From Acidimicrobiia bacterium (lineage in GTDB: Bacteria; Actinomycetota; Acidimicrobiia; Acidimicrobiales; AC-14), in assembly GCA_023264995.1 (NCBI GenBank), contig JAHFUR010000006.1, positions 79,451 to 143,450 of the forward strand: DNA of 64,000 bases, in the 5' to 3' direction. The stretch's first letter is position 1; each line of letters starts with the position of its first letter. The notes under the pieces were generated by a model that was given only the letters and a program-made list of their open reading frames with translations, made no database searches and was not told where the DNA came from. This document shows positions 9,174-16,042 of the stretch, piece after piece. Both the position numbers and the translations under genes were made by a program.

Positions 9174-9790
9174 CATGGGGCCAGGAGGCGGGCGGCGCCG
9201 GCCAGGGCCAGGTCGGCCACGACGGCCAGAGCCACCGAGCAGACCGACCCGACCACGAGCGGGGTGCGGAAGTCGCGGTTGATGCCCTCGATGATGAACG
9301 CGCCCAACCCGCCCTGGCCGATGAGCCCGGTGACGGTGACCAGACCGATGGTGGTCACGGTGGCGATGCGGATGCCGGCGACGATCACCGGGACGGCCAG
9401 CGGAAGCTCGACGCGGAGCAACTGGCCGAGGGGCCGGTAGCCCATCCCGTGGGCCGCCTCCTTCACGTCGTCGGGCACGCCGTCGAGGCCGGCGACGACG
9501 TTGCGGACCAGGATCAGGAGCGTGTAGCCGACCAGGCCGATCTCGGCGGTGGTGCGCGACAGGCCGGTGAAGGGCACGAGCAGGGCGAACAGCGCCAGCG
9601 AGGGGATGGTGAAGAGCACGCCGGTGGCACCGAGCACCGGCCCGGTCAAGCGCCGCCACCGGCGGGCGGCCAGGCCGAGGGGCAGGGCAATGAGCAGCCC
9701 GATGCCGACGGCGAGGACCGTCAGCTCCACATGCTGGCGGGTGGCGGCGACGATGTCACCCCCGTGGTCCCGTACCCAGTCCCATCGCAC
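9152..9790 (-). CDS. Osmoprotectant ABC transporter permease 2 (ProW/OpuBB type)
   Basis: A 212-residue permease if started at GTG 9790. It carries the docking signature EAAHGMGYRPLGQLLRVELP and the GLIGQGGLGAFIIEG motif of the family, with about five or six membrane segments. The in-frame ATG at 9829 would add 13 residues but overlaps the ATG of the divergent ATPase gene (9828), leaving no room for a promoter; GTG 9790 fits the usual N-terminus (WDWVRDHGGDI) better. The last seven residues are encoded inside repeat copy 3. Confidence 0.88.
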   Translation of the reverse strand: MRWDWVRDHGGDIVAATRQHVELTVLAVGIGLLIALPLGLAARRWRRLTGPVLGATGVLFTIPSLALFALLVPFTGLSRTTAEIGLVGYTLLILVRNVVAGLDGVPDDVKEAAHGMGYRPLGQLLRVELPLAVPVIVAGIRIATVTTIGLVTVTGLIGQGGLGAFIIEGINRDFRTPLVVGSVCSVALAVVADLALAGAARLLAPWSRGRGT

Positions 9791-9827
9791 CCACGGGTCC
9801 GGCACTGCCGGGCAGACTACTTCGACC

Positions 9828-10922
9828 ATGATCCGCCTGGAGGGACTGACCAAGCGGTGGGACAACGGCCAGGTTGCGGTCGACGCCCTCGACCTCGAGG
9901 TGGGCCGGGGCGAGATCACCGTGCTCGTCGGGCCGTCGGGCTGCGGGAAGACGACGACGCTCCGGATGGTCAACCGGCTGGTCGAGCCCACGGCCGGGCG
10001 GGTCATCATCGACGGCGACGACGTCACCCGCTCCGACCCGGTGGAGCTGCGCCGGCGCATCGGCTACGTCATCCAGCACGTCGGCCTGTTCCCGCACCTC
10101 GACGTCGCCGCCAACGTGGCCACCGTCCCCCGCCTGCTCGGGTGGGACCGGCCGCGGATCCGCCGGCGGGTCGACGAGCTGCTCGAACTGGTCGGCCTCG
10201 AGCCCGACGTCTACCGGCGCCGGTACCCCCACCAGCTCTCCGGCGGGCAGCGCCAGCGGGTCGGGGTGGCCCGGGCCCTCGGGGTCGACCCCCCGGTCCT
10301 CCTGATGGACGAGCCGTTCGGTGCCATCGACCCCATCACCCGCGACCGCCTGCAGGGCGAGTTCCTCCGCCTCCAGGCCGAGGTGGGCAAGACGGTGGTG
10401 TTCGTCACCCACGACATCGACGAGGCCGTGCGCCTGGGCGATCGCATCGCCGTGTTGCGCGAGGGTGGCGTCCTCGAGCAGTACGCCTCGCCGGCCGACG
10501 TGCTGGGCCGGCCGGCGTCGCCGTTCGTCGCCGGGTTTGTCGGTGGTGACCGCGGCCTCAAGCGGCTTGGCGTCGTGCCCGTCGACCTCGGCCGGCTCGA
10601 GCGGCCCCTGACGCTGGCCCCCGACGTGGCGCTGGCCGACGCGCGCGCCCTCGTGGGCGCGTCCACGGCCGCGGTGGTCGATGCCGACGGTTGGTTGGTG
10701 GGGGAGCTGTGGGCCGCCGACGCCGGCGGCGAGGGGACGGTGGCCGACCGGTGCCGCCCGGTGACCTCCGTCGTGGGACCGACCGCCACCCTGAAGGAGG
10801 TCACCAGCGCCCTCCTGCTCTCCGACTCGGGTTGGGTGGCCGTGGTCGACGACGGTCGCCTGCTGGGCGTGCTCACGCCGGAGGCCGTCCACGCCGCGGC
10901 CCGGCGGGCCGCCGGCGGGTGA
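9828..10922 (+). CDS. Osmoprotectant ABC transporter ATP-binding protein with CBS domains (ProV/OpuCA type)
   Basis: A 364-residue ATPase that would energise the two permeases. Walker A GPSGCGKTT, signature LSGGQRQRVGVARA, Walker B VLLMDEPFGAID and the switch histidine in FVTHD are all present. Residues about 245-362 form a CBS-domain pair, which in OpuA senses ionic strength to gate transport. The gene is divergent from its permeases and points the same way as dapD, 17 bp downstream. The start overlaps the longest permease-2 frame, so the promoter arrangement between the divergent genes is unresolved. Confidence 0.93.
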   Translation: MIRLEGLTKRWDNGQVAVDALDLEVGRGEITVLVGPSGCGKTTTLRMVNRLVEPTAGRVIIDGDDVTRSDPVELRRRIGYVIQHVGLFPHLDVAANVATVPRLLGWDRPRIRRRVDELLELVGLEPDVYRRRYPHQLSGGQRQRVGVARALGVDPPVLLMDEPFGAIDPITRDRLQGEFLRLQAEVGKTVVFVTHDIDEAVRLGDRIAVLREGGVLEQYASPADVLGRPASPFVAGFVGGDRGLKRLGVVPVDLGRLERPLTLAPDVALADARALVGASTAAVVDADGWLVGELWAADAGGEGTVADRCRPVTSVVGPTATLKEVTSALLLSDSGWVAVVDDGRLLGVLTPEAVHAAARRAAGG

Positions 10923-10939
10923 GCGGCTACCCTCCGGCC

Positions 10940-11770
10940 ATGGCTGACTTGCAGGCCCAGATCACCGAGCTGTGGGAGCGGCGGACCGAGCTCACCCCGG
11001 CCGATCACGACGCCCTGGCCGTGGTCCGCGAGGTGGTCGCCCTGCTCGACTGCGGTGAGGCCCGGGTGGCCGAGGTCGACCCGGCGAGCGGCCAGGTGGT
11101 CGTCCACATCTGGCTGAAGCAGGCCATCCTTCTCCTGTTCCGGCTGTCGGAGCTGGAGACGATGGAGATCGGCCCGTTCGAGTTCGCCGACCGCATCCCG
11201 CTCAAGCGGGGGTGGGCCGAGGCCGGCGTGCGGGTCGTGCCCGGGGCGTCGGCGCGCTGGGGGTCCTTCGTCGACCGGGGTGCCGTCCTGATGCCCAGCT
11301 ATGTCAACATCGGCGCCCGGGTCGGCGCCGGCACCATGGTGGACACGTGGGCCACGGTCGGCTCGTGTGCCCAGGTCGGCGAGCGGGTCCACCTCTCCGG
11401 TGGCGTCGGCATCGGCGGTGTGCTCGAGCCGCCTCAGGCCGCGCCGGTGATCATCGGCGACGACTGCCTGGTCGGGAGCCGGTGCATGGTCACCGAAGGA
11501 GCGCGGGTGGGCCAGGGGTCGGTGCTGGGCGCCGGCCTGATCCTGTCCCGGTCGATCCCGGTCATCGACGCCGAGACCGGCGAGGAGCTGGGCCGGGGCG
11601 AGATCCCGCCGTGGAGCGTGGCCGTCACCGCCACCCGGCCCCGCACCTACCCGGGCGGCCAGTTCGGCCTGCCGTGCGCACTGGTGATCCGCCGGCTCCC
11701 CGAGGGCGAGCGCCACGACAAGGGCCAGCTCGAGGACCTCCTCCGCCAGCACGGCGTGTCCGGCGCGTGA
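10940..11770 (+). CDS. dapD: Tetrahydrodipicolinate N-succinyltransferase
   Basis: A 276-residue enzyme of the succinylase branch of lysine/diaminopimelate synthesis: it transfers succinyl from succinyl-CoA to tetrahydrodipicolinate. The centre is a left-handed beta-helix of hexapeptide repeats (VNIGARVGAGTMVDTWATVGSCAQVGERVHLSGGVGIGGVLEP, spanning about residues 118-160). It resembles the 274-residue E. coli-type enzyme rather than the longer form known from mycobacteria. TACCCT lies 6 nt before the ATG, so it may have its own leaderless promoter. dapE starts one base after its stop. Confidence 0.95.
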   Translation: MADLQAQITELWERRTELTPADHDALAVVREVVALLDCGEARVAEVDPASGQVVVHIWLKQAILLLFRLSELETMEIGPFEFADRIPLKRGWAEAGVRVVPGASARWGSFVDRGAVLMPSYVNIGARVGAGTMVDTWATVGSCAQVGERVHLSGGVGIGGVLEPPQAAPVIIGDDCLVGSRCMVTEGARVGQGSVLGAGLILSRSIPVIDAETGEELGRGEIPPWSVAVTATRPRTYPGGQFGLPCALVIRRLPEGERHDKGQLEDLLRQHGVSGA

Positions 11771-11771
11771 G

Positions 11772-12821
11772 GTGGCCGACCTTCTCAAGCTGACGGCGGC
11801 GCTGGTCGATATCCCCTCCGTGAGCCATGACGAGGGGGCGATCACCGACCACCTGCAGGCCGTCCTCGAGGCGGTGCCGTGGCTCTCGGTCACCCGCGTC
11901 GGCGAGAACCTGGTGGCCCGCACCTCGCTGGGCAGGTCGACGCGGCTGCTGCTGGCCGGCCACACCGACACGGTGCCGGCCAATGGGAACGAGACGGCCC
12001 GCATCGAGGGCGACGTCCTCTGGGGCCTCGGCGCGTGCGACATGAAGGGCGGCGTGGCCGTCCTGGCCGAGCTGGCCTGCACCGTGGCCGAGCCCGCGGT
12101 CGACACCACCTACGTCTTCTACGAGTGCGAGGAGGTCGACGCCCGGTTCAACGGGATCGAGCGCCTCTTCCGCGAGCGCCCGGACCTGGTCGAGGCGGAC
12201 GCCGCCCTGCTGGCCGAACCCACCTCGGCCCGCGTCGAGGCCGGTTGCCAGGGCACCATGCGCGTCGAGGTCACCATGCACGGGGAGCGGGCCCACACCG
12301 CCCGGGCCTGGCTCGGGCGCAATGCCATCCACCGGCTGGCGCCGGTGCTGGCGTCGGTCGCCGCCTACGAGGGCCGGCAGGTCACCATCGACGGCTGCCA
12401 CTTCCGTGAGGGCCTCCAGGTCGTGCGGGTCACCGGCGGGGTGGCCAACAACGTCGTGCCCGACCGGGCGTCGGTCACCCTCAACCACCGCTTTGCCCCG
12501 GACCGCTCGCCGGCGGAGGCCGAGGCCCACGTCCGCGCCGTCGTGGGCGAGGTCGACAGCTTCGAGGTGACCGACATGGCCCCGGCCGCCCTGCCGTCGC
12601 TCGGGCACCCGCTCCTCCAGGCCGTCCTCGGCGCCGCCGGGGGAGTGGCCGACGGGAAGCTGGGCTGGACCGACGTGGCCCGGTTCGCCGCCCGGGGCGT
12701 GCCGGCGACCAACTTCGGCCCAGGCGACCCGGGACTGGCCCACAGCGCCGGCGAGATGGTCACCCGTGCCGACCTCGACACGGTCTACGGCGCCCTGCGG
12801 TCGGTCCTCGAGCAGGGGTGA
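11772..12821 (+). CDS. dapE: Succinyl-diaminopimelate desuccinylase
   Basis: A 349-residue M20-family metallohydrolase that removes succinate from N-succinyl-LL-diaminopimelate, two steps after DapD. Metal ligands are visible as His64 (AGHTDT), Asp90 (GACDMKGG), the Glu pair in YECEEVD (about 118-123) and the C-terminal His of AHSAGEMV. GTG start one base after dapD. Its stop overlaps the start of the following subtilase gene (GTGA), so the protease is translated from the same mRNA. Confidence 0.94.
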   Translation: MADLLKLTAALVDIPSVSHDEGAITDHLQAVLEAVPWLSVTRVGENLVARTSLGRSTRLLLAGHTDTVPANGNETARIEGDVLWGLGACDMKGGVAVLAELACTVAEPAVDTTYVFYECEEVDARFNGIERLFRERPDLVEADAALLAEPTSARVEAGCQGTMRVEVTMHGERAHTARAWLGRNAIHRLAPVLASVAAYEGRQVTIDGCHFREGLQVVRVTGGVANNVVPDRASVTLNHRFAPDRSPAEAEAHVRAVVGEVDSFEVTDMAPAALPSLGHPLLQAVLGAAGGVADGKLGWTDVARFAARGVPATNFGPGDPGLAHSAGEMVTRADLDTVYGALRSVLEQG

Positions 12822-14113
12822 GGGCCGTGCGTCGCCTCTTGGTCGTGGGCCTGTCCGTGGTGGCCCTGGTGGCCCCGCTGGCCGGGCGGGCGTCGGCCAC
12901 CAACGACACCTACTTCGCCCGGCAGTGGGCCCTGACCCAGATCGGCGCGCCGCAGGCCTGGACCCGTTCCACCGGCGGCGGCATCACCATCGGCATCGTC
13001 GACACCGGCGTGGACCTGACCCACCCCGACCTGGCCGGGAAGGTGCAGGCGTCGGCCGACTGTGTCGGCCACGCGTGCATCGCCGGCGCCGGCCAGGACA
13101 CCCACGGCCACGGGACGATCGTCAGCGGCATCGCCGCCGCCGTGACCGGCAACGGGAAGGGCGTGGCCGGGGTCGCTCCCGACGCCCGGCTCGTGGTGGC
13201 CAAGGTCCTGAACTCCGCCGGCGAGGGCCGGGTCGAGGACATCAACAACGGCATCCGCTGGGTGGTGGACAACGGGGCCCGGGTGGTGAACCTGAGCGTC
13301 GGCGACCCCAACTTCCTCATCTCGAGCGTGGTCGGCACGCCCCTGCGCAGTGGCATCGAGTACGCCTGGAGCAAGGGGGCCGTCCCCGTCCTGGCGTCGG
13401 GCAACTACGCCACCGGGGTGGGCGACCTGGGCACCGAGAACTACGGCGCCATCAACGCCTTGGTGGTCGGGGCCACCGACCGGGCCGGCAACGTGCCGTC
13501 CTATTCGAGCGCGGTCGGCAACGCCAAGTGGGGCCTGGTGGCTCCCGGGGGCGCCGGCTCCGGCGGGGCCGACAGCAACGTGATCTCCACCTTCCCCATC
13601 GCCTCCGGCGGCAGCGGGTACGCCTCGGCGGCCGGGACCTCGATGGCCGCCCCCCATGTGGCCGGCGCCGTCGCCCTGCTCCTGGCCCAGGGCCTGACCC
13701 CGTCGGCCGCCGTCGCCCGGCTGCTGGCCACGCTCGACAAGGTCGCCTGCGGCGCCGGCTGCCAGGGCCGGCTCAACGTGGCCACCGCGGTCGGGGCTGA
13801 CCCGGCGGCGCCCACCACCACGGCCGCGCCGGCGCCGACGACCACGCGGGCCCCCAGCGTGCCCCGTACCACCGTGCCCCGGCCGACCACCACCACCACG
13901 GCCCGACCGGCAGTGGTCACGACGACGACCACTTCGACCGTGCCGCCCCGGTCGGCACAGTCGGCGCAGCCCCCCGAGCTGGCTCTGCCAGTCCCGGTGC
14001 CCGTCGGCAACCCGCCGGGCCGCAACCCCATCGTGATCGGGCTGGCGGTCGGGATGATGGCGCTGGCCGGCTCGGCCGTGGGCGCCACCGCCGTGCGCCG
14101 GCTCAGGTCCTGA
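12818..14113 (+). CDS. Membrane-anchored subtilisin-like serine protease (S8, mycosin-like layout)
   Basis: A 431-residue secreted protease. A signal peptide ends near GRASA; the catalytic triad is Asp62 (IVDTGVD), His96 (DTHGHGT) and Ser275 (GTSMAAP), with Asn196 as oxyanion residue. A Pro/Thr-rich linker (about 325-385) is followed by one transmembrane helix (PIVIGLAVGMMALAGSAVGA) and a short RRLRS tail. This is the layout of mycosins, but no type VII secretion genes are nearby, so that role is not supported. The GTG start overlaps the dapE stop. Confidence 0.92.
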   Translation: MRAVRRLLVVGLSVVALVAPLAGRASATNDTYFARQWALTQIGAPQAWTRSTGGGITIGIVDTGVDLTHPDLAGKVQASADCVGHACIAGAGQDTHGHGTIVSGIAAAVTGNGKGVAGVAPDARLVVAKVLNSAGEGRVEDINNGIRWVVDNGARVVNLSVGDPNFLISSVVGTPLRSGIEYAWSKGAVPVLASGNYATGVGDLGTENYGAINALVVGATDRAGNVPSYSSAVGNAKWGLVAPGGAGSGGADSNVISTFPIASGGSGYASAAGTSMAAPHVAGAVALLLAQGLTPSAAVARLLATLDKVACGAGCQGRLNVATAVGADPAAPTTTAAPAPTTTRAPSVPRTTVPRPTTTTTARPAVVTTTTTSTVPPRSAQSAQPPELALPVPVPVGNPPGRNPIVIGLAVGMMALAGSAVGATAVRRLRS

Positions 14114-14119
14114 GGGCCC

Positions 14120-14749
14120 TCACAGCCTGCGGACCACCGTGACGACCTTGCCGTAGATCGTGACGTCGGCCGCGTCGAACTCCATCGGGGCGAGACGGGT
14201 GTTGGCGGGCACGAGGACGACCTTGTTGCCCTTGCGGGTGAAGGTCTTGACCGTGCCCTCCTCACCGGGGATGCCGGCGACCACCACATCGCCCTTGCGG
14301 ACCTCGGCCTCTTGGCGCACGACGACATAGTCACCATCGAGGATGCCGGCATCGATCATGGAGTCCCCCCGGACCCGCACCATGAACACGGGCCCGTCAC
14401 CGGTGAAGTCGGCGGGCAGGGGGAGCAGCTCCTCCACGTTCTCCTGGGCCAGCACGTCGGTGCCGGCGGCCACATCGCCCACCAGGGGGATGTGGCGAGC
14501 GGGCCGGCGCTCCCCCGAGGCGCCCGAGCCAGGGTCGTACCGCACTTCGATGGCCCGGGGCTTGGTGGGGTCGCGCCGGAGGTACCCGAGCCGCTGCAGG
14601 CTGGCCAGGTGGGCGTGGACGGTGGACGTGGAGGTGAGGCCAACGGCCTCACCGATCTCGCGCACGGACGGCGGGTAGCCACGGTCACGGGTCTCGGACT
14701 CGATGAAGTTGAGGATCCCGCGCTGGCGTTCGGTCAGGTTGGAGGTCAC
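14120..14749 (-). CDS. lexA: LexA repressor, SOS regulator
   Basis: A 209-residue repressor-autoprotease. The N-terminal winged helix (TERQRGILNFIESETRDRGYPP..., residues 6-70) is followed by the Ala95-Gly96 cleavage site (VAAGTDVL) and the S24 peptidase dyad Ser130 (RGDSMIDAG) and Lys168 (GTVKTF). GTG 14749 is chosen: it gives the usual N-terminus and lies 7 nt after TATCGT, a good leaderless -10; GTG 14758 is the alternative. LexA-type boxes lie in the divergent upstream region, so it is probably autoregulated. Confidence 0.95.
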   Translation of the reverse strand: MTSNLTERQRGILNFIESETRDRGYPPSVREIGEAVGLTSTSTVHAHLASLQRLGYLRRDPTKPRAIEVRYDPGSGASGERRPARHIPLVGDVAAGTDVLAQENVEELLPLPADFTGDGPVFMVRVRGDSMIDAGILDGDYVVVRQEAEVRKGDVVVAGIPGEEGTVKTFTRKGNKVVLVPANTRLAPMEFDAADVTIYGKVVTVVRRL

Positions 14750-14781
14750 GAGGGACACGATAGGGCGCGCCGGGGCGGGAT

Positions 14782-14797
14782 GCAAACATATGTTCGG
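14782..14797. promoter_or_regulatory. LexA box, weak (proximal to lexA)
   Basis: GCAAACATATGTTCGG matches the actinobacterial SOS consensus TCGAAC-N4-GTTCGA with a degenerate left half (AAAC for GAAC). It is 33 bp upstream of the lexA start, where binding would block the lexA promoter. Confidence 0.55.
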
Positions 14798-14811
14798 CAA
14801 AATCCTTGACC

Positions 14812-14827
14812 TCGAACGAACGTTCGT
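14812..14827. promoter_or_regulatory. LexA box, near-consensus
   Basis: TCGAACGAACGTTCGT matches TCGAAC-N4-GTTCGA at all but the last base. It lies midway between lexA and the divergent LysM gene and could control both. Confidence 0.88.
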
Positions 14828-14846
14828 GGTTGAGTAGCGGCCGGGA

Positions 14847-14862
14847 ACGAACACCCGTTCCC
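14847..14862. promoter_or_regulatory. LexA box inside a longer inverted repeat, proximal to the LysM gene
   Basis: ACGAACACCCGTTCCC has both core half-sites (GAAC-N4-GTTC). It sits within a perfect 8-bp inverted repeat with 6-bp spacer (CGGGAACG at 14842 and CGTTCCCG at 14856). It lies 32 bp upstream of the LysM gene start. Confidence 0.75.
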
Positions 14863-14893
14863 GATCCGAGGCTCCCCCAGGAGGGCATGCGTC

Positions 14894-15277
14894 ATGACCG
14901 CGGTCGCTCATGCTTCGCCGGCGGACTTCCGCCAACTCGCGCGTGTGCGCTCCGTCCCGACCACCCACTTGCCGCCGGCCCGTGCTCATTCCGAGGCGGT
15001 GTACCGCCGGAGGCGGGCGCTCGCCTTGGTCGTGGCCGCCGGCGTGGCGGTGGCCCTCATGTTCGCCTTGCACGCCCTGCGCTCCACCGTGCCCGTCGTC
15101 GCGGCCCCGGCGGCGGCCGGCGTGTACGTCGTCCAGCCGGGGGACACGTTCTGGGATATCGCCCGGCGGCTCCAGCCGTCCGGTGATCCGCGTCCCCTGG
15201 TCACCCGGCTGGTCGCGGCCCACGGCAGCCCGCTGCTCGTTCCCGGCGAGCACCTCGTGCTGCCCGCCGCGGCCTGA
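14894..15277 (+). CDS. LysM-domain membrane protein, probable SOS-induced cell-division inhibitor
   Basis: A 127-residue protein with a cytoplasmic N-terminus, one transmembrane helix (about 42-63) and an extracellular LysM peptidoglycan-binding domain (GVYVVQPGDTFWDIARRL..., about 76-124). Position, size and layout match the SOS-induced division suppressors next to lexA in Gram-positives (ChiZ/Rv2719c in mycobacteria, DivS in corynebacteria, YneA in Bacillus). AGGAGG lies 9 nt upstream of the ATG. At least one good LexA box controls it. Function is inferred from synteny and layout. Confidence 0.85.
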   Translation: MTAVAHASPADFRQLARVRSVPTTHLPPARAHSEAVYRRRRALALVVAAGVAVALMFALHALRSTVPVVAAPAAAGVYVVQPGDTFWDIARRLQPSGDPRPLVTRLVAAHGSPLLVPGEHLVLPAAA

Positions 15278-15347
15278 CCCGGGCCCCGGTCGGCACGGGG
15301 CGGGCACCGGTCGGAACTCTGTGACGGGCGCCGGGTACCGTCGTGGC

Positions 15348-15830
15348 ATGCGTTGCCCTGCCTGCACGAGCCTCGACGACAAGGTCGTCGACTCGCGCCT
15401 GGCCGACGACGGCGTGGCCATCCGCCGGCGCCGCGAGTGCCTCGGGTGCGGCCGGCGGTTCACGACCTTCGAGCGGGTCGAGGAGGTCGCCTTGGTAGTG
15501 GTCAAGCGTTCGGGGCTCCGGGAACCGTTCCGCAAGAGCAAGATCGTGGCCGGGGTCCGTGCCGCGGCCAAGAACCGGCCGGTCGGCTCCGAGCGGCTCG
15601 AGAGCCTGGCCGGCGATGTCGAGGAGTCCCTGCGGCTGGAGGGCTCCGAGGTCAGTAGCGCCCGGGTGGGTGCCATCGTGCTGGAACGCCTGCGGGCGCT
15701 CGACGAGGTGGCCTACGTCCGGTTTGCAAGCGTGTACAAGGGTTTCGACGACCCGGGCGACTTCGAGCGCGAGGTGCTGGCCCTGGCCCAGAACGACCTT
15801 CCCATACCCTCGCCCCCGCCGGCTGACTGA
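15348..15830 (+). CDS. nrdR: Transcriptional repressor NrdR
   Basis: A 160-residue repressor of ribonucleotide reductase genes. The zinc ribbon uses Cys3, Cys6, Cys31 and Cys34 (MRCPAC, ECLGCGRRFTTFER), followed by an ATP-cone (about 50-140) that senses ATP/dATP. It precedes nrdJ and a probable NrdR box lies in the gap between them. TACCGT ends 6 nt before the ATG, consistent with a leaderless transcript. Confidence 0.96.
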   Translation: MRCPACTSLDDKVVDSRLADDGVAIRRRRECLGCGRRFTTFERVEEVALVVVKRSGLREPFRKSKIVAGVRAAAKNRPVGSERLESLAGDVEESLRLEGSEVSSARVGAIVLERLRALDEVAYVRFASVYKGFDDPGDFEREVLALAQNDLPIPSPPPAD

Positions 15831-15902
15831 GCCCACAGGGTCGCTCCACAGGCCGTCCACAGGCCTGGCCCCCTCCGGTTCGGGAAGCGCAGCGCACGGG
15901 TG

Positions 15903-15931
15903 TTGACACGGTAGAATGACGGTGATGTAAT
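15903..15931 (+). promoter_or_regulatory. Housekeeping-type promoter for nrdJ
   Basis: TTGACA at 15903-15908 and TGTAAT at 15926-15931 are separated by exactly 17 bp. Transcription would begin near 15938, giving a leader of about 105 nt before nrdJ. Confidence 0.8.
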
Positions 15932-15961
15932 TCCTTCCCCTGGGGGCGGAGACGGGCGGCC

Positions 15962-15979
15962 ACCACAACATCTTGTGTT
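15962..15979 (+). promoter_or_regulatory. Probable NrdR box in the nrdJ leader
   Basis: The inverted repeat CACAA-N4-TTGTG (15964-15977) resembles NrdR boxes upstream of ribonucleotide reductase genes and sits just downstream of the predicted nrdJ start point. NrdR boxes usually occur in pairs; a second clear copy was not found. Assignment rests on similarity and context. Confidence 0.6.
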
Positions 15980-16042
15980 CTGTGGATGTTGGAGCCGCGT
16001 CGTGCGCGTCCTCAACCGATTTCGACAGGGAGGCAATGCCGT

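Noticed and set aside
12818..14113. Mycosin of a type VII secretion system
   Set aside because: Layout fits, but no EccB/C/D, EsxA/B or PE/PPE-like gene occurs in the window.
15840..15875. Three CCACAGG motifs upstream of nrdJ as possible DnaA boxes or iterons
   Set aside because: They do not match the DnaA consensus TTATCCACA, spacing is irregular, and no dnaA or AT-rich unwinding region is near.
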